From assembly GCF_019249655.2 (NCBI RefSeq), contig NZ_CP137557.1:3505001-3569000 (forward strand): DNA of 64,000 bases. Reading direction: 5' to 3'. Both the position numbers and the translations under genes were made by a program. The notes under the pieces were generated by a model. The model was not told the origin of the DNA, made no database searches, and worked only from the letters and a program-made list of their open reading frames with translations. The stretch comes from Segatella copri (GTDB taxonomy: Bacteria; Bacteroidota; Bacteroidia; Bacteroidales; Bacteroidaceae). Shown here piece by piece: positions 52,126 through 60,776 of the stretch. The first letter of the stretch is position 1. Each line of letters starts with the position of its first letter.

Positions 52126-52893
52126 TTACTTCAACTCAAAGGTTGCCATAAGCAGCACCTTATTGTCATCTATGTTATCTTCGTAGAAGAAGCGATAGAC
52201 GCCTGGCTTGTTTGGCAGAATATCGGGAAAAAGATGGGCCGTGATGGTGCCGCTTTGACCATCGCTTAAAACATGACCGATGGCCGTGAACGAGCAATCG
52301 GTGGGCACAACAAACCAATTGCCATCCGCTCCTTGGACTGTGATGCTATATGCTTCGCCATACACAAATTCCTCGCCACTATGGTTGGTAATCGTGAATC
52401 TGATTTCCGTGGTGCCCAATGGATAGGAAGGCTTCTCCGCCTTGAGGGAGATGCCTTGGTAGGTGCTCACGCCTTCCCTGTTGTCGATGATAGGGTCCAA
52501 CTTGCCCTCAAACCTGATGGCGGGCGAGTTGTAAATCTGCCTACGAAACTCCAGCTGCTTCTCCTTCGTGTTCCAACGGAGCGCAACATCAATGGAGTTG
52601 GATCCCATTCCAAATCCAACAACATTTCGCAAGGCCGGGGTCTTGTCTTCCGACAGGAACTTCCGCTCAAGTATCCGCATAATGGCGTTCAGTTCCCTAT
52701 GCGAATATTTACGCGCCGAAGCCTTGCGATAGGTTCTCTTCTTGCTCTTGACAACTCTCTTTTTGCTAATGGTCGCTACCTTCTTTTGTTGAGCGGCAAA
52801 TGACTGTTTGCAAGCAGCAAAAGCTGTTTGCATTGAAAGGAACATTGTCAATCCTAATATTATTGCATTGAGGAGTTTTGGCTTCAGTCTCAT
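52126..52893 (-). CDS. Secreted protein with Big_14-like immunoglobulin domain
   Basis: 255 aa from the ATG at 52893 (another at 52905). Signal peptide MRLKPKLLNAIILGLTMFLS ending AFAA, then a Lys/Arg-rich linker (residues 30-60) and helical part. The last 100 residues read KAEKPSYPLGTTEIRFTITN, YGEAYSITVQGADGNWFVVP and PGVYRFFYEDNI, the pattern of PF20251. Surface or periplasmic; role unknown. It heads the array after the Xre gene. Confidence 0.72.
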   Translation of the reverse strand: MRLKPKLLNAIILGLTMFLSMQTAFAACKQSFAAQQKKVATISKKRVVKSKKRTYRKASARKYSHRELNAIMRILERKFLSEDKTPALRNVVGFGMGSNSIDVALRWNTKEKQLEFRRQIYNSPAIRFEGKLDPIIDNREGVSTYQGISLKAEKPSYPLGTTEIRFTITNHSGEEFVYGEAYSITVQGADGNWFVVPTDCSFTAIGHVLSDGQSGTITAHLFPDILPNKPGVYRFFYEDNIDDNKVLLMATFELK

Positions 52894-53048
52894 AGTTATC
52901 AGCAATTAATAATTTAACATGTAGAGAGATATGAACTCTTATAGTATATTTCTTTTCTTATGAGAAAAGTTCAATTTATTTTACAAATATTATATTTAGT
53001 TTATCCACAAAATGATGTTATGATATTATTTTGTCTCTCATAATCTCT

Positions 53049-53258
53049 TCAATCATTGCGTTCCTTTTTGTCCGTGATAAGTTCTTTCATATCCACAGAC
53101 AAGAACTGTGCAATTTCAAGAAGTGTGGTAAGGTTGGGTTGAGAACGGTTGCATACGTAAGCATTGACCGTACTGAAACTCCTTCCTAACTTCTTTGCAA
53201 GCCATGTTTGGCTTATCCCTTTGTCCTCTAAGACTGCTCTTATGCGATTTAACTTCAT
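53049..53258 (-). CDS. Xre-family HTH regulator, copy 2
   Basis: 69 aa. HTH MKLNRIRAVLEDKGISQTWL and AKKLGRSFSTVNAYVCNRSQ; about 90 percent identical to copy 1 at 50946-51158, with a shared upstream block TTGTCTAAATTACGAC (53340-53355 versus 51178-51193). Most upstream gene of the array. 53259-53593 contains no other gene. Confidence 0.85.
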   Translation of the reverse strand: MKLNRIRAVLEDKGISQTWLAKKLGRSFSTVNAYVCNRSQPNLTTLLEIAQFLSVDMKELITDKKERND

Positions 53259-53593
53259 GTTTTTATCGTTTTTACGCTACAAAAATAATATTTTATCGTG
53301 ATAATCCATCCAAATCCCTTGAAAATCTGCTGTATTCCGTCGTAATTTAGACAAAATAGAAATATAATCTGCAAAAATGGAACTAAGCAATTGATTTCCC
53401 AACATGGCAAGATACATATATGCGTTTATGAATATGTTCTTTTTGCCAGACTCTTAAAATGACGTTACATGAAAATTACTGTTGGTAACTACTCTTTTAC
53501 CTTTGCAAAGACTTATCTTAATATTTTGTAAAATCACAGCATAAAATGTTGTTTTTCAGAAATTAGATTTAACTTTGCACTCGAAATCAAAGC

Positions 53594-53694
53594 GTTCTTT
53601 GTATATTGCAAAGTTGTGAAAGAAAAAGAATATAGCTCGTTTCTAAATCGTTAGCAGTTACATTCTTCAAAGCACTTAACTCGTTGATATTCAA
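53594..53694 (-). repeat. Distal terminal sequence of element R
   Basis: Reverse complement aligns gaplessly with 16020-16120 (see there): GAAACGAGC at 53635-53643 and TTGCAATATACAAAGAAC at 53594-53611 with identical 23-base spacing. Confidence 0.75.
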
Positions 53695-54765
53695 TTAATA
53701 AAAGATTTTGCTGTGACTCGCCACGTGGTAGGAATAGGTCTTGCTCGTTTCCGCCAACTTGCAGATGGTGATGAGATCGATACGAACACGATTCGTGCTC
53801 AGCAATGGGAAAAGGGTATCTCTTGCCCCATCCTCGTATTTCGCCATCAGCTCCAACGCCTCGGGCAGGAGTTTCACCCTGGCAAGTGTTCCGGTCTTCT
53901 TGCGGTTATAGATGAGCCATTTGTCGCCATCCTCCAACACCTTGACATTGGCTTTCGTGATGGAAACGGTGTCTATGAAGGCTGTTCCTGCATAGCAGGC
54001 GAAAAGAAACAGGTCACGGCTAACGGATAGTCTCGGCTTGTCTTCGGGCAGTTCCACATCACGGATTTTTATGAAATCAGACATGCTGAGAGCCTTGGGT
54101 GTCGTAACCCTTGGAGTGCCAACCCGATAATGGGCGAACAGCAGGTTCTTGCACAAGCCTCGCTCAAAGGCGATGCGGCACATCTTCTTGAAGAGCGACA
54201 CATAGATGGTGATGGTTCCTGATGAAAAGCCTTTCTCGTCAAGCAAGTAATGGTGAAAGTCACTGATGAAAGGCTCGGTCAGCTGTCCGAAAGCCAAATC
54301 AGTCAACCTATACTTCTCCCCGATGAACTCAGCGAGATTCTTGCGAATCTTTCTGTAAGTCCAGACACTGCTCTTCGACATATCGATGCCCTCATGGGTG
54401 CTGAGTTCACTGATATGCTCGTCCACGAAGGAGAGAAGGGTGGTCTGTGTCTTGACGCTGCCCTGCAAAGCCTCCTTGACATCCTTAGCCTCGAAGTCCG
54501 TTCTCTTTTCCACAAGCACATCGAAAGCCTTTTGGATGGAAAGCAACAACTGCCCGATGTCCTTGTTGGTCTCCACGGCTTCCTTGCTCTTGCCCTCCAA
54601 TCGGCTGGCACGGGGATTCCAAAGCGATGGAGTGCAAGACAACTTGCAGGAGAACTGCGCCATAGTCCTGTTCACCGTGATGCGTCCCATGATGGGAGCT
54701 TTTCCATTCTTGTCCATTCCGCTCTTTTTTAGGTAGAGCAACACCTTGAATTTTTCGATTTTCAT
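53695..54765 (-). pseudogene. Tyrosine recombinase int1 of element L, truncated N-terminal part
   Basis: 356 codons from MKIEKFKVLLYLKKSGMDKN at 54765. N-terminal and core-binding domains and the first arginine region (SRDLFLFACYAGTAFIDTV) are present. The frame breaks in the H-x-x-R box, read as HVASHS where HVxRHS is expected, then runs into element R and stops after KIFY. H-S falls at residue 352 as in int1 of R. The missing tail lies at 33037-33232. Inactive as it stands. Confidence 0.87.
53713..53727 (+). other. Right attachment site of element R
   Basis: GTGACTCGCCACGTG, direct repeat of 33217-33231 in its outer arms (GTGWC and CAYGTG). Confidence 0.5.
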
Positions 54766-54914
54766 AACGCTTACATTTTGAGTGTGCAAATATAATCATT
54801 TTGTAAGCGTTCCTTGATACGCAAAACATTGAGAATCAGCGCAATAAAATCCGTTGATGCACAAAGTTGCCTTTCCGCATTGTTACCTGCTTTGCATAGG
54901 TAACTGTGGCTCAC

Positions 54915-55052
54915 GATTTAGTAACTGAACTACTTCAATATTCCTCACTCGCTTGCTTTATGCTGATTTGGCAACTTTGTGCAAATCTACTCATTCCCAA
55001 CTGTTTACGTTCCAACCTCTCTTATTCTCCTTTGGCTGCTTTAGAGCTTTAT
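54915..55052 (+). repeat. Int-proximal terminal sequence of element L
   Basis: Aligns with the reverse complement of 33232-33372 over about 135 bases and ends at the attachment repeat. Between 54766 and here lies the int1 upstream region; nothing else is recognised. Confidence 0.7.
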
Positions 55053-55069
55053 GTTAAAAAAACTAACTC
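55053..55069 (+). other. Right attachment site of element L
   Basis: GTTAAAAAAACTAACTC, 16 of 17 identical to 15984-16000. Confidence 0.75.
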
Positions 55070-55131
55070 ATAGTTTCCTTAAGGGAAAATCATAGTTTCT
55101 TAACTGAAACTCGTAGTTCCTTAAGGGAACA
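55068..55131. repeat. Three tandem 21-22 bp palindromic units
   Basis: Units start at 55068, 55090 and 55111. Each begins T-C-(A/G)-TAGTT and contains the dyad TTCCTTAAGGGAA (TTTCTTAACTGAA in the middle unit). They overlap the right attachment site by two bases. Confidence 0.65.
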
Positions 55132-55290
55132 TATTGCTGGCTTTCGGTCTTCGTTCTGCAGCATTCCTTGCCATCTATGATGACGCCCTCCGGTTATCAA
55201 TGAAGATCAAAGCGAGGCATCTATTATCCCTTCAGAGGAGCCAACAGAGGAGCTGTCAAAGAAGCTTTCAGAGAAACCAACAGCGCAGCA

Positions 55291-55428
55291 GGGTTAACAG
55301 AGTTAACAGTTAACAGCTGAAAATGTATACCCCCCAACATAAAAAGAAGTATATATATATTTAAATATAATAATGTACGCAAGAGGGAGTAGGGAAAAAC
55401 GGCTGTTAACTGTTAACCCTGTTAACCC
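55291..55428. repeat. 27-bp GTTAAC inverted repeat pair
   Basis: 55291-55317 and 55402-55428 are reverse complements with one mismatch, each with three GTTAAC sites, and enclose 84 AT-rich bases. Related GTTAAC clusters lie at 6925-6955 and 60646-60674. Confidence 0.7.
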
Positions 55429-55508
55429 TCTATAAACTTTCAACTATCAACTTTTAACTAAAACTAAACTTTTTTGCAAGAATGCTTGGTGGTATCGATT
55501 TTAATCCG

Positions 55509-55517
55509 TACTTTTGC
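55509..55517 (+). promoter_or_regulatory. -7 element of the HIRAN-like gene
   Basis: TACTTTTGC, about 93 bases before the ATG. The leader contains tandem AAATCAAAGAATCA words (about 55536-55595). Confidence 0.55.
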
Positions 55518-55609
55518 CTTCAACTTATCAACAACAAAGAATCGAGATTCTAAAGAATCAAGAAATCAAAGAATCATGAAATCAAAGAATCAAAAATAAA
55601 AAGAAGCAG

Positions 55610-57196
55610 ATGAATAAACTGAAATTTCATATAGTAGGGCTTACCCATAGCGATGTGAAGAATCACGAGGTGGAGTACGCCAAGCAAGCACTGGGCAAAA
55701 CCATCTGTCTGGTGCCCGACGACGATAATGTCTGCGACTTAATTGCCGTAAGAGCTTATGATGAAGACGATGTTGCCGTGGGATTCGTGGGAGCATTGGA
55801 ATCGGAAGATGTGAGAGCTGCCATCATCGCATCGCATGATGTAAGCTTGCGAACCACCTGCGTGGGATGGGGCAGCAAGGGCGAGAACGACAAGTCGGGA
55901 CTTTACCTGAAGGTGGAGGCCATGATAAAGGCAACCGATGAAGAGCTGGAACTGGCACGAAGCAAGATGTATGATGATAGGGAGTATGACGACTGGCACT
56001 ACACGGGTCCTATCCTTACCATCGATAAGCTGGCCCGATTCAGTGCCAGCACCCGAATGCTCGAAGATTTGATAGGGCACATCATCCGTATTCAGAATTC
56101 CCTCGAGGAGAACAGAAAGAATTCCCTCGAATCGAACCAAAAAGATGCGTTCGATGCGAACCAGAAGACTTCGTTCCTGGAACCATTGGCTTCTTCGGAG
56201 ATAGAAGATCTCGAAAGTGAATTGGGCAATTTCCTGTTGGAAGCCAAGAAGCGTCTGCGTAAATTCCTGGAGAACCAGCGCAACGACTATTCCCGGGAAA
56301 CCACCCAAGCCCGAAACCGACTCCTCAAGAAGCTTGCCCTGGTGAAGGATGAGGAGGTGCAGAAATTCAGAGAAGAACTGCTCACGGAGATGGGCTTCAT
56401 CACCAGTTCCTCTTATCGCGAGAAGGCGGCGCTATGCTTCTTCGTGGATACGCCCACCGAAATCCTCGCCCGCCAGACGGGCACCTACGACTATCGCGAC
56501 CAACTCGACCAGATAGAGCAGCAGCTGGAGGCATTCCCCTTCAATCTCTATCGCACGTTCAAGGCAGACCCCGTTGATTTTCTCCGTCAGGTGTTCTACA
56601 AGCGGGTGCCGAGACGCAAGATGCAGCAGCTGCTCTCGGGCATCATCCTGATGATCATGAACGGCAGGGTGAAGGATGTGAAGCAGTGGGGCAAGCACGG
56701 CAATGAGGAATCGTTGCTGGCGATGAAGACAGTGGGGAAGAAACCTGCGATTGGAGAGCATAAGGAGGAACTCAGGGAATTGGTGAAAAAGGCAGTCTTG
56801 AAGATTGCTGTTTATCAGAAGAGGGGATATTATGGCATGTTTCTTTCAAAAAAGGTCTATTGGTATCCTGTTTTCCGCCTGATGGGCGATTGGGAACTAC
56901 TCCCATCCAATTCTCCTCAGTCGTTCTGTACTTTCTTGGAAGAGCTATTTGAAGGCAAAAAAATATCCGGTCCGAAAGCTCCTCTCTGCGGTAGGGATGA
57001 TTTGAGGCAAGCAGGAGTCGCTCCCTTTTCTAACCATAAGGCATTGGAATGGAAATGTCTGCAGCAGGAAGAGCTTGTCAATACGCAGGAAGCAAAATTC
57101 AATCGTTATTGTGAGATTGTTGATATTTTTATGGGAATCTTGAGGGAAGAAGCCTTTAAGAAGGGTATTATTTTAGATGATTGGCTTAAGAAATAA
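55610..57196 (+). CDS. HIRAN-like domain protein
   Basis: 528 aa, cytoplasmic. Residues 1-100 resemble a HIRAN domain: FHIVGLTHSD, DDDNVCDLIAVRAYDEDDVAVGFVG. HIRAN domains bind DNA ends in helicases such as HLTF, but no helicase motif follows. Residues 155-260 are strongly helical and charged, including repeated S-L-E-(E/S)-N-(R/Q)-K units. The C-terminal half has KRVPRRKMQQLLSGIILMIM and other helices of unknown fold. Own promoter. It lies 288 bases ahead of the ATPase gene; no operon proof. Confidence 0.6.
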   Translation: MNKLKFHIVGLTHSDVKNHEVEYAKQALGKTICLVPDDDNVCDLIAVRAYDEDDVAVGFVGALESEDVRAAIIASHDVSLRTTCVGWGSKGENDKSGLYLKVEAMIKATDEELELARSKMYDDREYDDWHYTGPILTIDKLARFSASTRMLEDLIGHIIRIQNSLEENRKNSLESNQKDAFDANQKTSFLEPLASSEIEDLESELGNFLLEAKKRLRKFLENQRNDYSRETTQARNRLLKKLALVKDEEVQKFREELLTEMGFITSSSYREKAALCFFVDTPTEILARQTGTYDYRDQLDQIEQQLEAFPFNLYRTFKADPVDFLRQVFYKRVPRRKMQQLLSGIILMIMNGRVKDVKQWGKHGNEESLLAMKTVGKKPAIGEHKEELRELVKKAVLKIAVYQKRGYYGMFLSKKVYWYPVFRLMGDWELLPSNSPQSFCTFLEELFEGKKISGPKAPLCGRDDLRQAGVAPFSNHKALEWKCLQQEELVNTQEAKFNRYCEIVDIFMGILREEAFKKGIILDDWLKK

Positions 57197-57393
57197 GGGA
57201 CGTTGGCAATGGATAGAAATCTGTTGCCAACGTTTTTTTTGTTTCTTCCTCGTTCTTTTTCTTTTTTCTTGCTTTTATCATGTTTTATACCTCTCTTTAT
57301 CCCTTAATCTAAAAACTTTTATCCCTCTTCCCCCATATTTTTATACACCATCCGCTGGCAGAGGTATAATAATGGAGTTACTTTCTTTTTTGT

Positions 57394-57402
57394 TACCTTT
57401 GC
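57394..57402 (+). promoter_or_regulatory. -7 element of the ATPase gene
   Basis: TACCTTTGC, 83 bases before the ATG at 57485. Confidence 0.6.
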
Positions 57403-57484
57403 ATCGCTTTTCAAAATGGAGAGCGGCAGTTTTGGAAACAATCTGCCTATTAACTTTCAAACAAAATAAAAAAAAGAAAGAACT

Positions 57485-59965
57485 ATGAAACAGTTATTAT
57501 CCTTTGATGAGTGCAAGCAGATGAGCAGCCGTCTCATCGCCATGAACCCTAATCGCAATGCGAACATGGGTAAGATTTCTACTTATCTTCTCGATTACTA
57601 CACCGAGCTTACCAAGCAGCCTTGGCTCGCCCAGCTCGTAGGGCAGATTCGCGACCTTACCGCCAAGCAGGAGGAGATGAAGGCGGGCGATGCCTACAAG
57701 CAGCTGGATAAGCAGGTGGGCTTCCTGAAGAAGCAGTTGCCGTTCCGTTCGCCTCACTACTTCCATTTCATCGACGACCATCGTGCCCAGAAGACCATCG
57801 ACCCTGAGGCCTTTACCTTCCAAACCACCGTTGACATCGACAACCCGGAGGAGGTAGAGGTGGCCGTGAAGAATGCCCTGCTGCTGAACGGGATGTTTGA
57901 TGATGCAGAGGAGAAGCTTTTCAGAGAGAAGATTTTCTCTGCCGATGACATCGAGCTTTGGAAGGGGAAAGTGCTTCACGTGGAACGTTCGGCTCGCAAC
58001 AAGGCGCACATCGATATCCGTATCCCGGTGGGAATGACCATCGCCGAGGCGCAGAGTGCCTTCTGCAAGCTCATTCATGCCACCGAAGACCCTAGCTGCG
58101 TTACTCCCGAGCGCATCATCTTCATCACCGATGCAACCAGCCAAATCTATACTGCCGACGACTGGTACAAGCGCCTGGACGAGGAGGCCGTGGCAGAATA
58201 TCGTGAGGCTTATAGAAAGAGAGGATTGGATATTGACGGCCGTCCGCTGGATATTTCATCATCATCTGCTCCAACCGTAGATTTCCAACCCATCGAGAGC
58301 GAGGAGGAGAAGGCGAGAAAGGCAGCCAATGCTGCGCAGTATGAGCAAACCTACGATGGAGTTCCTTATGAGGAGATTACCAAGGCGCTGGTGGAGCTGA
58401 TGGGCGGTGCTCCTGCCCATGGCAACCGCAATAACTTCATCTATCGTGAAGCCTGCCTGCTCAGATACATCTGCAATAGCGAGGTGGCTTGGATAAAGCA
58501 GGTTATCGAAATCTTCGGCGAAGACGAGGCGAAGGCGTTCGCCTCTGTGGAGAATGCCTGCAAGGTGGCTCAATCCACGGAAATGCCGCAGCTCGTGAAG
58601 CAGGCGGTGGAGATTGCCCGCAAGAATTATCTCGCCAAGCAGGTCACCGAGAAGGCGGGAATCTACGCCGATGTTCCCCCTCAGATGCCTGCCAAGCTGC
58701 CTAAGCTCGTGAAGCTGCTCACCAGCAAGGTGCCTGCTGATTTCAAGCCAGCCGTGGCAATGGCGGTGTTCCCTCCGCTTGCCGCTCACCTCAAGGGCGT
58801 AAGCTTCAGATACACCGATAACCAGGTGCACGAGCCGGCAATGATGAATCTGCTGGTGGCAGCGATGTCTTCGGGCAAATCGCTGGTGAATGGGGCTATC
58901 GACTGCATCATCGACGACCTGGTGCAGATGGATAAGGTGAACCGCCAGAAGGAGCAGGATTGGAAGGATGAGGTGAGCACCATGGGCGACAACAAGAAAA
59001 AGCCGGTGCGCCCGGAGGATATCTGCATCCGAATCGTTTCGCCCGACCTTACCCGTGCTGCCTACATCCAGCGTCTCGACGATGTGCAGAAGGCTGGCGA
59101 CGGCTTCCTCTACTGCAAGATGGACGAGGTGGATATGCTCAAGAAGTTCAACGACCCTAGTCAGCTGATTCGCTGCTGCTGGGATTGCTCGCTGGATGGT
59201 CAGGAGCGTGTAGGCGTAAAGAGCGTTACGGCGCAGGTGAAGACCCGTTTCAACTGGAATGCTTCGAGCACCATCGCCGTTACCCAGAAGTTCTTCTCGG
59301 TAAGAGAGGTGGCTGATGGCGCCGTGAGCCGCTTGTCGCTAGCCACTATCATCCGTCCCGATTTCGCTCCGCGTCCGGTGGTAGGCGAGTATGATGCCCT
59401 GTTCAAGGCGCAGCTGGCTCCTTACATTCATCATCTCAACGGCACCAGCGGTTTCAAGGATTGCAAGAAGGCGCGACTGCTCATCGAGCGACTGGAGAAT
59501 GAGATTATGGAGACGGCTCAGCTGGCTTACAACAAGCCATACGCCGAGTTTGCCAAGCGTGGTTTGGCAAATGGTTTCCGCCGTGCGATGGTGCTTTATC
59601 TGGCTAATGGCGAGAAGTGGGAGAAGTCGATAGAGGATTTCATAGAGTGGAGCGTGAAGTATGATTTGTGGTGCAAGATGCGTTTCTTCGGCAATCAGAT
59701 GCAGGAGGCGATAGATGCCGACAGCCGTATGGTTTATCATGCTACGGGTGTGAGCAATCTTCTGCTCTATGTTCACGATACCTTTGATAAGGTGGAGATT
59801 CAGCGTGTGTGTCAGATTCACGGCACGAAGACGAAACTTGCCATCTTGCTGTGCAACTGGAAGAAGCGTGGTTTCATCGTGAAGAACGAGGATGGCACCT
59901 TCTCGAAGACGGCTAAGTTCATAGGCAAGTATGGGCATTATGGAACGCCGGGAATGGCAGCGTAG
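57485..59965 (+). CDS. DUF3987-like P-loop ATPase, primase/helicase type
   Basis: 826 aa. The N-terminal part (1-260) looks like a BT4734/VirE-type domain with QSAFCKLIHATEDPS and RIIFITDATSQIYTADDWY. The region 430-480 has the Walker A-like AAMSSGKSLVNGAIDCIIDD, with Walker B-like FLYCKMDEVDMLKKF near 540. The C-terminus (730-826) forms a winged helix. Such proteins occur on Bacteroidetes chromosomes and elements and may act in DNA replication; the role is not established. Codon use is high-GC, like the core genes, so it is probably not recently acquired. Confidence 0.72.
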   Translation: MKQLLSFDECKQMSSRLIAMNPNRNANMGKISTYLLDYYTELTKQPWLAQLVGQIRDLTAKQEEMKAGDAYKQLDKQVGFLKKQLPFRSPHYFHFIDDHRAQKTIDPEAFTFQTTVDIDNPEEVEVAVKNALLLNGMFDDAEEKLFREKIFSADDIELWKGKVLHVERSARNKAHIDIRIPVGMTIAEAQSAFCKLIHATEDPSCVTPERIIFITDATSQIYTADDWYKRLDEEAVAEYREAYRKRGLDIDGRPLDISSSSAPTVDFQPIESEEEKARKAANAAQYEQTYDGVPYEEITKALVELMGGAPAHGNRNNFIYREACLLRYICNSEVAWIKQVIEIFGEDEAKAFASVENACKVAQSTEMPQLVKQAVEIARKNYLAKQVTEKAGIYADVPPQMPAKLPKLVKLLTSKVPADFKPAVAMAVFPPLAAHLKGVSFRYTDNQVHEPAMMNLLVAAMSSGKSLVNGAIDCIIDDLVQMDKVNRQKEQDWKDEVSTMGDNKKKPVRPEDICIRIVSPDLTRAAYIQRLDDVQKAGDGFLYCKMDEVDMLKKFNDPSQLIRCCWDCSLDGQERVGVKSVTAQVKTRFNWNASSTIAVTQKFFSVREVADGAVSRLSLATIIRPDFAPRPVVGEYDALFKAQLAPYIHHLNGTSGFKDCKKARLLIERLENEIMETAQLAYNKPYAEFAKRGLANGFRRAMVLYLANGEKWEKSIEDFIEWSVKYDLWCKMRFFGNQMQEAIDADSRMVYHATGVSNLLLYVHDTFDKVEIQRVCQIHGTKTKLAILLCNWKKRGFIVKNEDGTFSKTAKFIGKYGHYGTPGMAA

Positions 59966-60101
59966 AATAGATTAGGCACGGATCCGTGTAATCCGTGTCT
60001 GATTTTGTAACGAGAATGTAAAGGTACTTGACCTTTATCAAGAAATCGGGGGTTTCTGAAACTTTTCTTCTAAAATATTTGTGTGCGAACACAAAAGTTT
60101 G

Positions 60102-60110
60102 TATCTTTGC
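60102..60110 (+). promoter_or_regulatory. Promoter of the small-peptide transcript
   Basis: TATCTTTGC with TTTG at 60078-60081, a 20-base gap. One of the best promoter matches in the window. Confidence 0.7.
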
Positions 60111-60134
60111 ACCGGAATTAAGAAAGAAGGATAA

Positions 60135-60283
60135 AAGATTGTTAGTTCAGGTAACATAAAGTATTGGTTATAAGGAAGAAAGATTGTTAGAGTAAGGATA
60201 ACGAAGGTATTAGATAGGATAAACGAAGGTATTAGATAAGGTGAAAGATTGGAGAAGCAGGGTAACGTTGAAAGATTGTTAAT
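60135..60283 (+). repeat. Repeated words in a 210-base leader
   Basis: AAAGATTGTTAG at 60135 and 60179, and a variant near 60270; AACGAAGGTATTAGATA at 60200 and 60223. They lie between the promoter and the 26-codon gene. No other gene in 59966-60325. Confidence 0.6.
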
Positions 60284-60325
60284 ATAAAGGATAATGTTTA
60301 ATTTAAAGTAAAGAAAGGAAAAGTT

Positions 60326-60406
60326 ATGTTAGTATTAGGAATTGCATTCGCAGCAGTAGTAGCATTCGCTGCAACAGTTGGCGCAGCAAGCAACAAGCTC
60401 GCTTAA
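60326..60406 (+). CDS. 26-aa hydrophobic peptide
   Basis: Reads MLVLGIAFAAVVAFAATVGA then ASNKLA and stop. A purine-rich site AAAGAAAGGAAAAG stands just ahead of the ATG. One membrane-spanning alanine/valine helix with a short polar end; it could be a type I toxin-like or membrane-modulating peptide. It has a strong promoter, a long leader and a structured 3' region, which supports expression. Confidence 0.6.
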   Translation: MLVLGIAFAAVVAFAATVGAASNKLA

Positions 60407-60489
60407 GTAAAAGCCAACGAGGTAATGAACTTTATGAAGTTCAACGACTTTAAGAAGTTCAGGTATTTAAAAGTAAAGAACATTAAAAG

Positions 60490-60597
60490 TTCAAAAACAG
60501 TAATTGAAGCAAAGCAGGAAGCCAAATGGGCTTCCAGAATGTAGGAGGGGAGCCAATGGGGCTTTCCGGATGAGGAGCGGATGATGCTCCTTTTTTC
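60490..60597 (+). terminator. Three consecutive hairpins ending in a terminator
   Basis: GGAAGCC/GGCTTCC near 60519-60537, a related GGAGCC/GGCTTTCC near 60549-60567, and AGGAGC/GCTCCT at 60573-60591 followed by six Ts. Confidence 0.7.
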
Positions 60598-60776
60598 GTT
60601 TAACAACAAAAAATCAGACATACATTATATAAAAAGGAATCGGGCGGTTAACAGGTTAACAGTTAACAGCCCGATTTTCTTTGTTTATACCCCTATTCGA
60701 GGATGATTTTGAGATTTACCACATAGAAGAAATTACGTAACTTATTGATATGTAGGTAAATCTATCTCTTTTGAAT

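Larger units (their letters stand above)
33217..53727 (+). mobile_element. Element R, integrative mobilisable element inside int1 of L
   Basis: About 20.5 kb. From left: int-proximal end, int1, int2, RhuM-like, hairpin repeat, two HTH genes, DUF3408, oriT-like hairpin, mobC, relaxase, coiled-coil protein, then a minus-strand gene array and the distal end 53594-53694. It interrupts int1 of element L in the codons of the H-x-x-R box. Confidence 0.72.
15984..55069 (-). mobile_element. Element L, integrative mobilisable element, interrupted by element R
   Basis: Bounded by the 17-bp direct repeat. Without R it is about 18.5 kb. From its int end (right) it contains int1 (split in two), int2, a RhuM-like gene, two HTH genes, DUF3408, oriT-like hairpin, mobC (nonsense), relaxase, a coiled-coil membrane protein, and then the RiPP cluster to 16.4 kb. 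Boundaries are deduced from matching termini, not from an empty site. Confidence 0.72.

Noticed and set aside
55068..55131. Tandem units considered as a CRISPR array
   Set aside because: Units follow each other directly with no spacers, and no cas gene is near.
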